DNA from: Gimesia alba
GTDB taxonomy: Bacteria; Planctomycetota; Planctomycetia; Planctomycetales; Planctomycetaceae
NCBI RefSeq assembly: GCF_007744675.1
Contig: NZ_CP036269.1
Span: 3,575,546-3,639,545 of the forward strand
Direction: 5' to 3'
DNA length: 64,000 nucleotides
A program made the position numbers and the translations under genes. Shown in pieces: positions 54,285 through 63,116 of this stretch; the stretch's first letter is position 1; every line of letters begins with the position of its first letter. Under the pieces are notes generated by a model. The model was not told the DNA's origin. It did not search any database and was given only the letters and a program-made list of their open reading frames with translations.

Positions 54285-55825
54285 GGTTGCTCCTTCAGAG
54301 TCCAGACCGTCAGGCCCTGTAATTCACGCGGATTGGCACCGCGGAAGAGGCTCACGACAATAGCGATGAAGATAAACGCCAGATTGACGAGAATTCCGAC
54401 CCAGTAGGAATGAATGGGGAGCGTCCAGTGTTCCGGCAGCCAGCCGCCGGTGCTGAGGCCGAGATAGAGATTGACGACAATCGCGCCGGCCAGGCCGATG
54501 ATAGCAGCGGTATTATCAATGCGGCGGGTGAAGAAGCCGAGCATAAACAGGCCCAGCAGACAGCCGCCGAAGACGGACGCGATGATCCAGCTCAGATCGT
54601 TCATACTCTCCTTTTCGATGGAACTGAAGAAAATCGCCCCCGCGATCATCAGGGTGGAAGCGAAGACGGCGATCAGACGTGCCATTCGCAGATAGAAGCG
54701 ATCATCGCGACCCGGTGCGAGCCAGGGTTTGAGTAAGTCGACGGTCATGACGGTCGAAATGGAGTTGATGGAAGAATCGAGGCTCGACATGGCGGCGGCC
54801 ATCACGCCGGAAATCACCAGACCGGCCAGCCCCGCGGGAACCTGCGTCAGGATGAACCAGGGAAAGATTTCGTCTGCCTGGAGTTCTTTGACTGCGGGGT
54901 CGGGATGGATCTGGTAGAAGACAAACACGCAGGTGCCGATCAGGAAGAAAAAGGACCAGGTGAAAACGGCTAAGATCGAATACAGGGTGGTTGCTTTGCG
55001 AGCTTCACGAAGACTGCGGGCGGCGATGAAACGCTGGACGACATTCTGATCGCTGGAGTAAATTGTGAGCCAGTTGATGATGCCTAATAGAGCGACGGTC
55101 CAGAAGGTGCGTTCGGTGAGATTGAAGTCGAACGAGCCGACGTTGAATTTGCCTTGAACCGCGCCGACTTCGAAGACCTGCCCCAGTCCGCCGGGAAGTT
55201 GTAGTACGATGATGGTGAAACAGAGGATGCCGCCCAGCCAGAGGACGATGGTTTGAATGACGTCGGTCCAGATGACCGCTTCAATTCCGCCGGCGATGGT
55301 GTAGAACGAGATGAAGATACCCACGCCCATGATGACCAGCCGAATGTCCCAGCCGGTGAGCAGGCTGACTGGGATCGAAACCAGAAACAGGACCTTTCCC
55401 AGGCGGATCAGTTGCAGCAGAATGAAGCTGAGTGTGCCGTATAGTCGTGGAACAGTGCCAAAGCGATCGCCGAGATATTCGAACGCGCTGGTGGTATTGC
55501 CGCGACGGAAAAACGGGATGAAGACAATAATCGCCAGAACGGCGACCAGAGGGAGCGTTAGATTGGAAATCAGCTGGCGCCAGTCGAGGGCAAATGCAGC
55601 CGCCGGGAATGCGAGGAAGGTGACCGAGCTGATTGAGGTGCCCAGCATGGAGAGGCCGATGGCCCAGCCGGGAAAGTTGCGATCGCCGAGAAAATAGTGT
55701 TCGGTCGATTGATTGCGGCGCGAAAACCAGAGCCCCATGCCCGCCATCAGGGTCAGATAGACGACGATCGCTGCCAGATCAAGCGGGCGAAAGTGAACCG
55801 AGTTAGCGAGGAGCGCATTTGTCAT
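54281..55825 (-). CDS. Sodium/solute symporter (SSS family)
   Basis: This 514-residue protein has 13 or so membrane helices. Family stretches: GLWFSRRNQSTEHYFLGDRNFPGWAIGLSMLGTSISSVTFLAFPAAAF, DIRLVIMGVGIFISFYTIAGGIEAVIWTDVIQTIVLWLGG (the SSS signature region), SDQNVVQRFIAARS, and GVMAAAMSSLDSSINSISTVMTVDL. It imports a solute with sodium; given its operon partners this is likely a sugar, sugar acid or sialic-acid-type compound. First gene of the operon, divergent from an AraC regulator. Confidence 0.93.
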   Translation of the reverse strand: MTNALLANSVHFRPLDLAAIVVYLTLMAGMGLWFSRRNQSTEHYFLGDRNFPGWAIGLSMLGTSISSVTFLAFPAAAFALDWRQLISNLTLPLVAVLAIIVFIPFFRRGNTTSAFEYLGDRFGTVPRLYGTLSFILLQLIRLGKVLFLVSIPVSLLTGWDIRLVIMGVGIFISFYTIAGGIEAVIWTDVIQTIVLWLGGILCFTIIVLQLPGGLGQVFEVGAVQGKFNVGSFDFNLTERTFWTVALLGIINWLTIYSSDQNVVQRFIAARSLREARKATTLYSILAVFTWSFFFLIGTCVFVFYQIHPDPAVKELQADEIFPWFILTQVPAGLAGLVISGVMAAAMSSLDSSINSISTVMTVDLLKPWLAPGRDDRFYLRMARLIAVFASTLMIAGAIFFSSIEKESMNDLSWIIASVFGGCLLGLFMLGFFTRRIDNTAAIIGLAGAIVVNLYLGLSTGGWLPEHWTLPIHSYWVGILVNLAFIFIAIVVSLFRGANPRELQGLTVWTLKEQP

Positions 55826-55914
55826 AATGAATCATCCTAGCGAGCGCCTCGCTTGCAAGGAATGTCGGAATCGTTTATTTATTTGTCAAAAACGATCATT
55901 GGAAAGATTCTTCT

Positions 55915-56655
55915 ATGGGACAGCCATTGCACTATATCTCCAGTAACCGGGTACGCTTTCATCAGGAACTGCACCTCCGACCCCGGCGGATTGGCCATCA
56001 CCGGTTTCTATATGTGGAGACGGGACACGGTGAGTTTCGGATCTCGGGAGAAGAGTTTCAGGTACAGCCCGGCTGGCTGGGACTGCTTTCACCCGGATTG
56101 CGTGAGAACCGCTATTCGACGCGGGAGCCAGTCTCATATCTGTTTGTGGAATTTCAGTCTTCAGAACGGCTGACGGATTGGCGGGCTGTTGAGTTTCAGG
56201 AGCAGGACCCGCAGCGGGCGGCTCTAATTGCTTTGTTAAAAACGATCCACGTGCAACGGGGCGACCCGGACGGTTGTCTGCTGGCAGCAGCGGTAAGGCT
56301 GATGTTTCCCGAGGTGGAGCAAGACGTAGGTCCCCCGCTCGATGAACGTTTGCAGAAGGTGAAGCGTCTGATCGAAGCTGCACCAGATCGAAATCATCGG
56401 ATCTCTGAACTGGCAGAAACAGCGGGGCTCTCGGAGCCTCACCTGCGACGGCTGTTTCGGACCCAACTGGGAATGAGTCCCAAACAGTATCTCAGGCGGG
56501 CGCGGATGGAATTTGCGCAGCGACTGATGCAGCAGGAAGGTCTGCGCGTGGGCGAAGCCGCGCACCTGCTGGGCTTTGCGAGTGTCTTTCAGTTCTCAGC
56601 TCAATATCGGCAAGTGCTGGGACATCCCCCTTCGGAGGATCGAGGGGCGGGATAG
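55915..56655 (+). CDS. AraC-family transcriptional regulator
   Basis: This 246-residue protein has an N-terminal cupin-like sensing domain (RRIGHHRFLYVETGHGEFRISGEEFQVQPGWLGLLSPG) and a C-terminal double helix-turn-helix (NHRISELAETAGLSEPHLRRLFRTQLGMSPKQYLRRARMEFAQRLMQ ... LRVGEAAHLLGFASVFQFSAQYRQVLGHPPSE). The divergent arrangement with the symporter operon (89 bp between starts) makes it the likely regulator of that operon, responding to its substrate. Confidence 0.92.
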   Translation: MGQPLHYISSNRVRFHQELHLRPRRIGHHRFLYVETGHGEFRISGEEFQVQPGWLGLLSPGLRENRYSTREPVSYLFVEFQSSERLTDWRAVEFQEQDPQRAALIALLKTIHVQRGDPDGCLLAAAVRLMFPEVEQDVGPPLDERLQKVKRLIEAAPDRNHRISELAETAGLSEPHLRRLFRTQLGMSPKQYLRRARMEFAQRLMQQEGLRVGEAAHLLGFASVFQFSAQYRQVLGHPPSEDRGAG

Positions 56656-56786
56656 AGTGAGTCCTCTTCTGATTCAAAGAAAATCCTTGAACTGGGAGTC
56701 TTGTATTGATAGTTTAAGCACAGGCACTAGTCGGATATCGATCATCATTGAGACTGATTCACAATCTTTGAGCGAGGACAACGATT

Positions 56787-57422
56787 ATGTCGACTCCGGA
56801 AGAACAGATTGCAGAACTCCGCGAGCGTGTCGAAGCGTTGGAAACGGCGATCCAAACGGAAGAATTTACCGCAATTCCGGAGCGAGTCGAAGCGCTGGAA
56901 CAAAATGTGCCGCTCCGCGTTCCCAAAGTCATTTCACTGGCCGAAGTCTATACGAAGTCGTCAGGCGGAGCACGGGTGGTGTTGTTGTATATTGTGATTG
57001 CCGCCGTGGGGTTGCCTGTGGCCGGACTGTTCTGGTTGATGGGATTCCTGGGAGACAATCCGGCCAATGCGCGGAGCATGATTACGGTTGTGTTCTGCAT
57101 GGGCACGATGGCGATTGCGGGGATTCTGGCCGTCGTTGCCATTCGCAAGGATCAACTGGATAAGGCCAAGGAAGTCTTAATTATTCTGATCGGGATCTTC
57201 GGTACGATTGTCGGATATTATTTCGGTTCCAGCGAGCTTCCTGCGAAACCCGCTCCCAATCCTCCGGCAGAAGCACCTCCTGTAACAACCGTCCCGACTG
57301 AGCCGAACACAACGCTACCACCGTCGCCAACGCCTGCTGGGGCTGAAGAGCCGACGCCTACTGAGAAAAAACAAACACCGACAGAAGCCCCCAAACCTGT
57401 TGGGAATGAAACGCCACAGTAA
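56787..57422 (+). CDS. Membrane protein with N-terminal coiled coil and Pro-rich tail, 211 aa
   Basis: The first 45 residues form a leucine-type coiled coil (EEQIAELRERVEALETAIQTEEFTAIPERVEALEQ). Three membrane segments follow (VLLYIVIAAVGLPVAGLFWLM; MITVVFCMGTMAIAGILAVVAI; VLIILIGIFGTIVGYYFGS), then a Pro/Thr-rich tail of about 60 residues. No known family. AGGACAACG precedes the ATG. First of a same-strand run to 62830. Confidence 0.7.
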   Translation: MSTPEEQIAELRERVEALETAIQTEEFTAIPERVEALEQNVPLRVPKVISLAEVYTKSSGGARVVLLYIVIAAVGLPVAGLFWLMGFLGDNPANARSMITVVFCMGTMAIAGILAVVAIRKDQLDKAKEVLIILIGIFGTIVGYYFGSSELPAKPAPNPPAEAPPVTTVPTEPNTTLPPSPTPAGAEEPTPTEKKQTPTEAPKPVGNETPQ

Positions 57423-57632
57423 CCGTCTCCTCGCTTACGCCGATGGTTTATTGAGCCACTGTCCCTTTTGTGAAGCCGATGTTTGATGACCTGACTACCG
57501 CTGCATTTGAGAATGTCGTAAGTTCGGTGCAGGCCCAGTCTGAAGGGATCCATATTGACTTTCCGGCTCGCGGCTGTGATAGTAGACAAACGATATTTAG
57601 ACAAAGTCGTCGCCAGTCAGGGTCAATTCCTT

Positions 57633-58769
57633 ATGCGAAACATATTCATTTTCTTGATGACGTGCTCACTGATCATGCCGAGGCATTGTCTGGCCTGCAT
57701 GTGGGACTACGATACGCTCGAGATGGAACGGCAACGGTTTCCCTATGCTCAGGAACTGATTACCGGTCATTTTCTGAGGCACTCCGATGCGTACTATGAG
57801 TGGCGGATTGTGGATCGCAGCAAGAAAGCGCCAGATAAACGCACACCCGCCGAGTACGACGATCTGGCGGTTGCCTGTGACAAGCTGGGGCAGCATGAGA
57901 AAGCCATCGAAACGATAGAGGAAAAAATCGATCGCTGGCCTGAAGAGCGACGTTATGAATCGGAAGCAAATCTGGGGACGTTTCTGATTCATGCAGGTCG
58001 CCTGGAAGAGGGAGTGCCGCATATCAATCGTGCGATCGAGATGAACCCGGATGCGCATTTTGGCCGTGAAGTCTATCAGAAACTGCTGGTGGAATATGTC
58101 ATTCAGAAACGTGCTGCCGGTGTGACCTTACCTTTGAGCCAGGACTATGGGCCGGGGCCGATCGGCTTTGCTGCGTTTCTGGTCAAACAGCAGAATATTA
58201 AGCAAGCAGACGAGGACGAGGAAATTCAGAAAGCGACCAAGGGCATATTGGGAATGATGCGGTTTGGGAATTATCGCTCACCGATCTTGCTGGAAGCACT
58301 AGGAGATTTGATGGTTGCCGTTCATTGGCAAGAGGATTCCAAAATGCTGGCAGCCCGGGCTTACCTGAAGGCCTCTTATGAAGTCGCGAGTGAACCTGCC
58401 AAAACCCTTTACCGAGAGCGGGCGAAACAGATTCTGGATCTACAGGTTGCCAGGAATCTAAATCAACTTGAAGAAGAACTGCAGCAGGAGATCGAACAGG
58501 CCGACCAATTCTTTAGGCAAATTGAAGCCGACGAAATCGCCTGGGCAGCGGCTGGAAAAAACTTAGACCGAGAGTATGGAGTGAAATACTACAAACAACC
58601 CATTCTGGAAGTGAGTAACGCAAAATTTCCACAGGATCCGGTAAAAAAGATCACCATGATTCTGGTGATCGTTGCAGCAAGTTTTGTACTGGCGCTGGTT
58701 GCGGCCATCGTGGTAATCTGGAAATGGGGTTGGAAATCACCTCAGTCAAAAAATGAATCAAAGGTGTGA
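57633..58769 (+). CDS. TPR-repeat envelope protein with C-terminal membrane anchor, 378 aa
   Basis: The N-terminus MRNIFIFLMTCSLIMPRHCLAC is a secretion signal; a Cys follows the likely cleavage site, though the lipobox is not canonical. TPR-like helices are seen at DDLAVACDKLGQHEKAIETIEEKIDRWPE and SEANLGTFLIHAGRLEEGVPHINRAIEMNPDAHF. A C-terminal helix (ITMILVIVAASFVLALVAAIVVIWKW) gives a second membrane anchor. ATG 57633 is chosen because upstream starts add a non-signal extension. The next gene overlaps its stop by 4 bases. Confidence 0.72.
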   Translation: MRNIFIFLMTCSLIMPRHCLACMWDYDTLEMERQRFPYAQELITGHFLRHSDAYYEWRIVDRSKKAPDKRTPAEYDDLAVACDKLGQHEKAIETIEEKIDRWPEERRYESEANLGTFLIHAGRLEEGVPHINRAIEMNPDAHFGREVYQKLLVEYVIQKRAAGVTLPLSQDYGPGPIGFAAFLVKQQNIKQADEDEEIQKATKGILGMMRFGNYRSPILLEALGDLMVAVHWQEDSKMLAARAYLKASYEVASEPAKTLYRERAKQILDLQVARNLNQLEEELQQEIEQADQFFRQIEADEIAWAAAGKNLDREYGVKYYKQPILEVSNAKFPQDPVKKITMILVIVAASFVLALVAAIVVIWKWGWKSPQSKNESKV

Positions 58770-59548
58770 ATGTGGTTGCTCCTTCCCCACTCATAGAAGT
58801 CCCGGCGACGCCGGAGTATGTACTGGCAGTTTTACGGGAGAAGTCGCGGCAGGAATGGGGTAAAGCGTACTGTCAACCTCCAAAAGTGGTGCCGTTGACC
58901 TTGGATTCTCCGGTGGAAATGCTTTACGAAGCTTGTGATCTAATCGATGATATGAATATCTACTTTTATCCTATGGAATGGTTTGGTTTCGAATATGTTG
59001 AATGGAGGGACGCACTGGGATGTCGAGAAATAAAAACGGCGCGCGATTTTTGCGAAGTCATCGCCTCGCTGATCTCGTTGCCGCGGATTCCGCTGGTTTC
59101 ATTCTGTGGTAAACCCTGCCAGCCGGCGTCGGTGTTTCTGACAGTTCGTTCTCTGTTGCAGGATGCGGGGGTCGATGTGAAACAGATAGCTCCATCAACC
59201 CCGTTGAAAGAATTTACTCGCCATTACACGGAGACGTTCCTGGGGCCGATTGCCCGGCTGGCACCCGGTTCTCTGCCGGACGTGGAGATCGACGAAGGCA
59301 GCAAATTTCTTCGGCAATTTATCCGCGACATCTGGGGGATTCCCGTGTTGTTGGCTTATTTTTATACTTTTTTTCATCCCGATTCATACCCGGGTTTATT
59401 TGGGTGTATGGTATCGATCTACCTGTTTTTGATTCTGATTACAGTGGGGGATGAGAAAGCTCCACCGGTCGATGTCGAATTTGGTGATCTACGCACCTTT
59501 CGGGATCTCTCAAATCTGCTTGCTTCGCGTGCGGTATTTCAGTCCTGA
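58766..59548 (+). CDS. FGKPC-family hypothetical protein, copy 1, 260 aa
   Basis: Unknown family, paralogous to the next gene. Shared motifs: PATPEYVLAVLREKSRQ (start), CGKPCQPASVFLTVRSLLQDAGVDVKQIAPSTPLKEFTRHY (middle) and FGDLRTFRDLSNLLASR (end). The region 170-230 holds one or two hydrophobic segments (IPVLLAYFYTFFHPDSYPGLFGCMVSIYLFLILIT). GTG start overlapping the TPR gene stop (GTGA). The domain FGKPCxPASVFLTxRxxLxxAGVDV may be a planctomycete-specific module. Confidence 0.72.
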   Translation: MNVVAPSPLIEVPATPEYVLAVLREKSRQEWGKAYCQPPKVVPLTLDSPVEMLYEACDLIDDMNIYFYPMEWFGFEYVEWRDALGCREIKTARDFCEVIASLISLPRIPLVSFCGKPCQPASVFLTVRSLLQDAGVDVKQIAPSTPLKEFTRHYTETFLGPIARLAPGSLPDVEIDEGSKFLRQFIRDIWGIPVLLAYFYTFFHPDSYPGLFGCMVSIYLFLILITVGDEKAPPVDVEFGDLRTFRDLSNLLASRAVFQS

Positions 59549-59586
59549 ATCGCTTGGACGAACTTATAAACTTTGAATGAGGTCAG

Positions 59587-60363
59587 ATGATGGAAGAGGA
59601 TTCAACCATTCTAAAACAACCGGTCACGCCGGAATATGTGCTGGCTGTTTTCAATGAGTGGAATCGACAGGATTATGAGGCGAATTATCTGAGAGAGCCC
59701 CCGGAACTTTTGACTTTGGCAACGACGATTGAGGACTGGTTTTTTGATGATGATTTTTTGACCTGGAGCAGCGTGGCGCACAGGATGAATAACATCTGGG
59801 GGTTATCGATTCCACGGAAGGAATGGAAAGCCGTTTTGTCTCCTGTCGGGAAAAAAACACTGGCTGGGGTCTGCCAATTGATTGCACGGCATGCGCGAGC
59901 CCCCGTCATTCGCGAGCGAAGTTTTTTCGGAAAACCGTGCCGCCCTGCTTCGGTCTTTCTCACGATTCGCGCAATGCTGCAGGAAGCGGGTGTCGATGTA
60001 TCGGAGATTCGGCCCTCCACCTCTCTGGAAGAGTATGCACGGCAGCACTGGGAGCTCTTCTGGGGCGACTTTACCATGCTGGCTCCAGGAGCATTGCCTC
60101 CATGCCGGTTTGTGAGAACACCCGGCCAGACGCTGGAAACAGCCTGCATTACGATCGGTGCTGGTATGTTCGTACTGGGACTGGTCTTAGGGATGATCGA
60201 TCCCCTGATTCTGTTTTTTCCTTTGATCCTTTGTCTGCTGTTGCTCGTTCGTATCTTCTGTTTCCCTGCATTGGGGCCCACGTATGTTTATTTTGGTGAT
60301 CTAAAAACCTTTCGTGACCTGTCTGAAACGATCGCCGTTCATGAAGCGGCACGAATCTGTTAA
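59587..60363 (+). CDS. FGKPC-family hypothetical protein, copy 2, 258 aa
   Basis: Tandem paralogue of the preceding gene: QPVTPEYVLAVFNEWNRQDYEANYLREPPEL, WGLSIPRKEWKAVLSPVGKKTLAGVCQLIARHARAP, FFGKPCRPASVFLTIRAMLQEAGVDVSEIRPSTSLEEYARQHWELFWG, a hydrophobic hairpin (GAGMFVLGLVLGMIDPLILFFPLILCLLLLV) and YFGDLKTFRDLSETIAVHEAAR. Divergence between the copies is substantial, so the duplication is old. GAGG precedes the ATG. Function unknown. Confidence 0.74.
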   Translation: MMEEDSTILKQPVTPEYVLAVFNEWNRQDYEANYLREPPELLTLATTIEDWFFDDDFLTWSSVAHRMNNIWGLSIPRKEWKAVLSPVGKKTLAGVCQLIARHARAPVIRERSFFGKPCRPASVFLTIRAMLQEAGVDVSEIRPSTSLEEYARQHWELFWGDFTMLAPGALPPCRFVRTPGQTLETACITIGAGMFVLGLVLGMIDPLILFFPLILCLLLLVRIFCFPALGPTYVYFGDLKTFRDLSETIAVHEAARIC

Positions 60364-60412
60364 ATTAATCGAAACCATAGAACTTGGACCTTTTCGATAG
60401 GACTTAGGACTA

Positions 60413-60946
60413 ATGAAAAAAGAAGAAATCGCCTTTATCGGCTGCCGACTGTTGGGGCTGTTTTATATTGTGAATGCAATCTATGCCGTCTCCACGTTTA
60501 CGCTGTTCTTTGCGTTCTGGAAGACAGATCAGGTCGAATCCACGTTTCCTGAATCCAGTCTGATCTTTTACCAACTGGTGCCGTTTGTGTTTTATGTCCT
60601 CGCGGGTTGCCTGCTCTGGTTTGGGGCGGCGAAAATTGTCAATCATCTCTTGCCCGGAACCACGATCGACAACGGTCTGAGTTCGATGACGGCGCTGCAG
60701 GTTCAGTCGGTGATCTTTTCCGGGATTGGTCTTTTAGTATTGTCGTTGACGATACCTGAAGTCGGAAGCGTCGTGTTTCAGATGACCCAGTGGGAAAATA
60801 TGAGCCATCTTTCTCAGATGCCTGTGCAATTCAAAGCACAGATCTTTGGGCTGTTTTGCAAACTGGTGGTGGGCCTGTTTCTTCTGTTCGGCTCAAAGGG
60901 TCTCAGCAGTCTGCTGGTTCGGCTCAGGCAGTCTGAATTACACTGA
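60413..60946 (+). CDS. Four-helix membrane protein, 177 aa
   Basis: Membrane segments at LLGLFYIVNAIYAVSTFTLFFAFW, LIFYQLVPFVFYVLAGCLLWF, VQSVIFSGIGLLVLSLTI and IFGLFCKLVVGLFLLFGSKGL. Small loops; no motif. It lies 50 bp after the FGKPC copy 2 and 37 bp before the next gene, so all are probably cotranscribed. Unknown role. Confidence 0.72.
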   Translation: MKKEEIAFIGCRLLGLFYIVNAIYAVSTFTLFFAFWKTDQVESTFPESSLIFYQLVPFVFYVLAGCLLWFGAAKIVNHLLPGTTIDNGLSSMTALQVQSVIFSGIGLLVLSLTIPEVGSVVFQMTQWENMSHLSQMPVQFKAQIFGLFCKLVVGLFLLFGSKGLSSLLVRLRQSELH

Positions 60947-60982
60947 CCTGCTTACTTTTTTAGTAGAAATCAGGTTTGATTT

Positions 60983-61924
60983 ATGAGATTCCTTCTGGTT
61001 CCGGTTGTGTTGTGTATTTGGGAATCCGCTTCCGTTGCACAAACTCCCCCAGAATTTCGTGACTGGAATCAGTTTCCCGCGTCGTTTCACTGGCAGCACG
61101 AGCTTGTCTCTGGTTCGAATGATGAGCAGACGTTTCAACTGGGGCATGTGATTTTTTCCTGTTCAGACAGCATGATGAACCCGCAGCAGAAATCGATACC
61201 ACTTGAAGCGGTTGCTCCGGTTGCCCAAGTGGTCGCGGTATCTGAGCCGGATGCGGCGTATCTGGCTCTGATCAATCAGCAACGTCAGCAGAAGCTTGCC
61301 TGCCAGTTTCAGAAAGCGCGACTGGTTCCGTTGGGCGATTCTGAATTGGTAGATAATCCTGGATTTCGGTGGGAGGTGACTTGGAAACTGATCCCCATTT
61401 ACGGTGGATTAATCGAAGCGCCTTCCCGGATCCAACTTTTTGTTTCTGCCGAAGGAAAACCAATACCTCACAAACGGTATTTGATTGACGCGGTCTCATT
61501 AAAATTACCGCGACCGAAACCAGATCCTGAGGTCAATCCCCGGTTCAGGCATACACAGGCTCCAAAGATCTGGTTGTGTTCGACTCTTAAGTTGGGGACA
61601 GAGAAAACAAGAAGTCAGCACAGCCTCAGCTTAACTGAAATTCAGGATCGGGGGAAAAAAGCTTTTCAAGAAATGATCGATCTGCTGCACTCTAAATCCC
61701 AGGCCGATTCATTCCAGTTTCGTTTCGTGAATGTGCAGTCTGCGCGGCTCCCCTGGAGTATGGGGGCGGATGGTAAGATTGCATTTTTGAACGTTTGGGC
61801 GGTCAATTTCCAGAGCGTGAAAGCAAAGGAAACGCAAACGCCCGCGGACATTTTTACGGTTTGGGTAACTCCGGACGGTACGGTTTCTCGATTACAGATT
61901 CTTGATGAACGGGACAGAAATTAA
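60983..61924 (+). CDS. Secreted hypothetical protein, paralogue A, 313 aa
   Basis: Signal peptide MRFLLVPVVLCIWESASVAQ. The mature protein shares a frame of motifs with the next gene: VAVSEPDAAYLALINQQRQQKLACQFQKARLVP, FRWEVTWKLIPIYGGLIEAPSRIQLFVSAEGKPI and MGADGKIAFLNVWAVNFQ ... DIFTVWVTPDGTVSRLQILDE. The end pattern (VWxTxxGTVSxL) suggests a beta-rich domain. No known family. 3 bp separate it from paralogue B. Confidence 0.72.
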   Translation: MRFLLVPVVLCIWESASVAQTPPEFRDWNQFPASFHWQHELVSGSNDEQTFQLGHVIFSCSDSMMNPQQKSIPLEAVAPVAQVVAVSEPDAAYLALINQQRQQKLACQFQKARLVPLGDSELVDNPGFRWEVTWKLIPIYGGLIEAPSRIQLFVSAEGKPIPHKRYLIDAVSLKLPRPKPDPEVNPRFRHTQAPKIWLCSTLKLGTEKTRSQHSLSLTEIQDRGKKAFQEMIDLLHSKSQADSFQFRFVNVQSARLPWSMGADGKIAFLNVWAVNFQSVKAKETQTPADIFTVWVTPDGTVSRLQILDERDRN

Positions 61925-61927
61925 TCT

Positions 61928-62830
61928 ATGCGTAGATTTATTGTGCTGACTGTGATTGTGCTGAGTCCGTTTTCGAATCTTTGGGGGGATCCGGAACTCC
62001 GACCTGATCCGATGCTGTTGAGATGGAAACTATTTCCCGGACCCAACCTGTCTGTCAATAAACTGATTCCTGATGCAGATCCTCAATCGTCATGCATGAT
62101 AGAGAGTCTGATCTTCGCCAGTCCAAAAGAAAAACGGAGCGATTCAGAACATTCGCGCGAGTTGCTCGAAACTGTGGTTCCAGCGGAAACAGCATTCAAA
62201 ATTGCGGAGCCGGATAAAGCGGTCAAGGCTTTGATTAGTCAGCATTTCTCTCAGGATCATCGTTTTAAACTCGATGCAGTGGAGCTCGTTTCACATAGGC
62301 AGAGTGGATACCGTTGGAATGTGATCTGGTCACTTTGGCCTGAGAGAGGTGGTTTTACCGGAGTTCCTTTTCGCTATCGCGTTGCAGTGACCGCCCGTGG
62401 AGAATTGATTGTTCCTGATTGTTATCAATTCGATTCCTATGCACTGCCCAAGCATAAACGGTGGCTTTGTTCCCTGTTAAAGCTGGAATTTCCAGAGGTA
62501 ACAAAGAAGCAGGGAAAGAACGAAGTACGGGTGAAGCCCACTAAAAAGCAGATTGAGGAACGTGGGATTGAGGCATTGGGAAATTTCCTGGTGAAAGTCA
62601 ATGCCGACCTGGGAGGTCAGCCGGTACAGTTTCATCTGCTGGATTGTCGTGCGATCGAGCTACCGATGAGAGTGGACCCCGACGGCAAAATGAAAACGAT
62701 CAAGATCTGGGGAGTAAATTTTAAACAGACCTTAGGGCCTGATGTCAGGAAAACAAAAGATTTTTTTACAGTCTGGCTGTCAGAGTACGGAACGGTATCG
62801 GAACTGAAAACCGTTCCAGTCCAATGGTAA
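61928..62830 (+). CDS. Secreted hypothetical protein, paralogue B, 300 aa
   Basis: Signal peptide MRRFIVLTVIVLSPFSNLWG. It follows the layout of paralogue A: FKIAEPDKAVKALISQHFSQDHRFKLDAVELV, YRWNVIWSLWPERGGFTGVPFRYRVAVTARGELIVPDCY and VDPDGKMKTIKIWGVNFKQ ... DFFTVWLSEYGTVSELK. Both genes encode a C-terminal GVNF/AVNF plus TVWxxxxGTVS pair, so they form a two-member family here. Periplasmic or surface role inferred from the signal peptide only. Confidence 0.72.
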   Translation: MRRFIVLTVIVLSPFSNLWGDPELRPDPMLLRWKLFPGPNLSVNKLIPDADPQSSCMIESLIFASPKEKRSDSEHSRELLETVVPAETAFKIAEPDKAVKALISQHFSQDHRFKLDAVELVSHRQSGYRWNVIWSLWPERGGFTGVPFRYRVAVTARGELIVPDCYQFDSYALPKHKRWLCSLLKLEFPEVTKKQGKNEVRVKPTKKQIEERGIEALGNFLVKVNADLGGQPVQFHLLDCRAIELPMRVDPDGKMKTIKIWGVNFKQTLGPDVRKTKDFFTVWLSEYGTVSELKTVPVQW

Positions 62831-63116
62831 TGCCTGATAGATTGCGTAATGGTCTCTGTACGACGTGTTTCAACCAGGAAGTGGTCCTGCTCCGTTCCGA
62901 AATATGACGCTCTGATTTGCTTACATCGCAGGCTTTGGCACATTTCGTAAAAGGGAGTCACTTGCTATTGGCGTTTGATTAGTTGTAGTTAGAATGATCT
63001 ATCAGACTAAGCGAGAAGATGGGGATGGTTTAGTGTCAAGAGAATTACCCAATACGGATGATTGAGGTAAAACACTCAAGCCGGGTTTTCTATTTTTAAA
63101 ATGGGAAAATAGATTG
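62831..63116. other. Intergenic spacer, 286 bp
   Basis: No gene; presumably holds the promoter of the GAF-PAS gene. Nothing else recognised. Confidence 0.4.
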
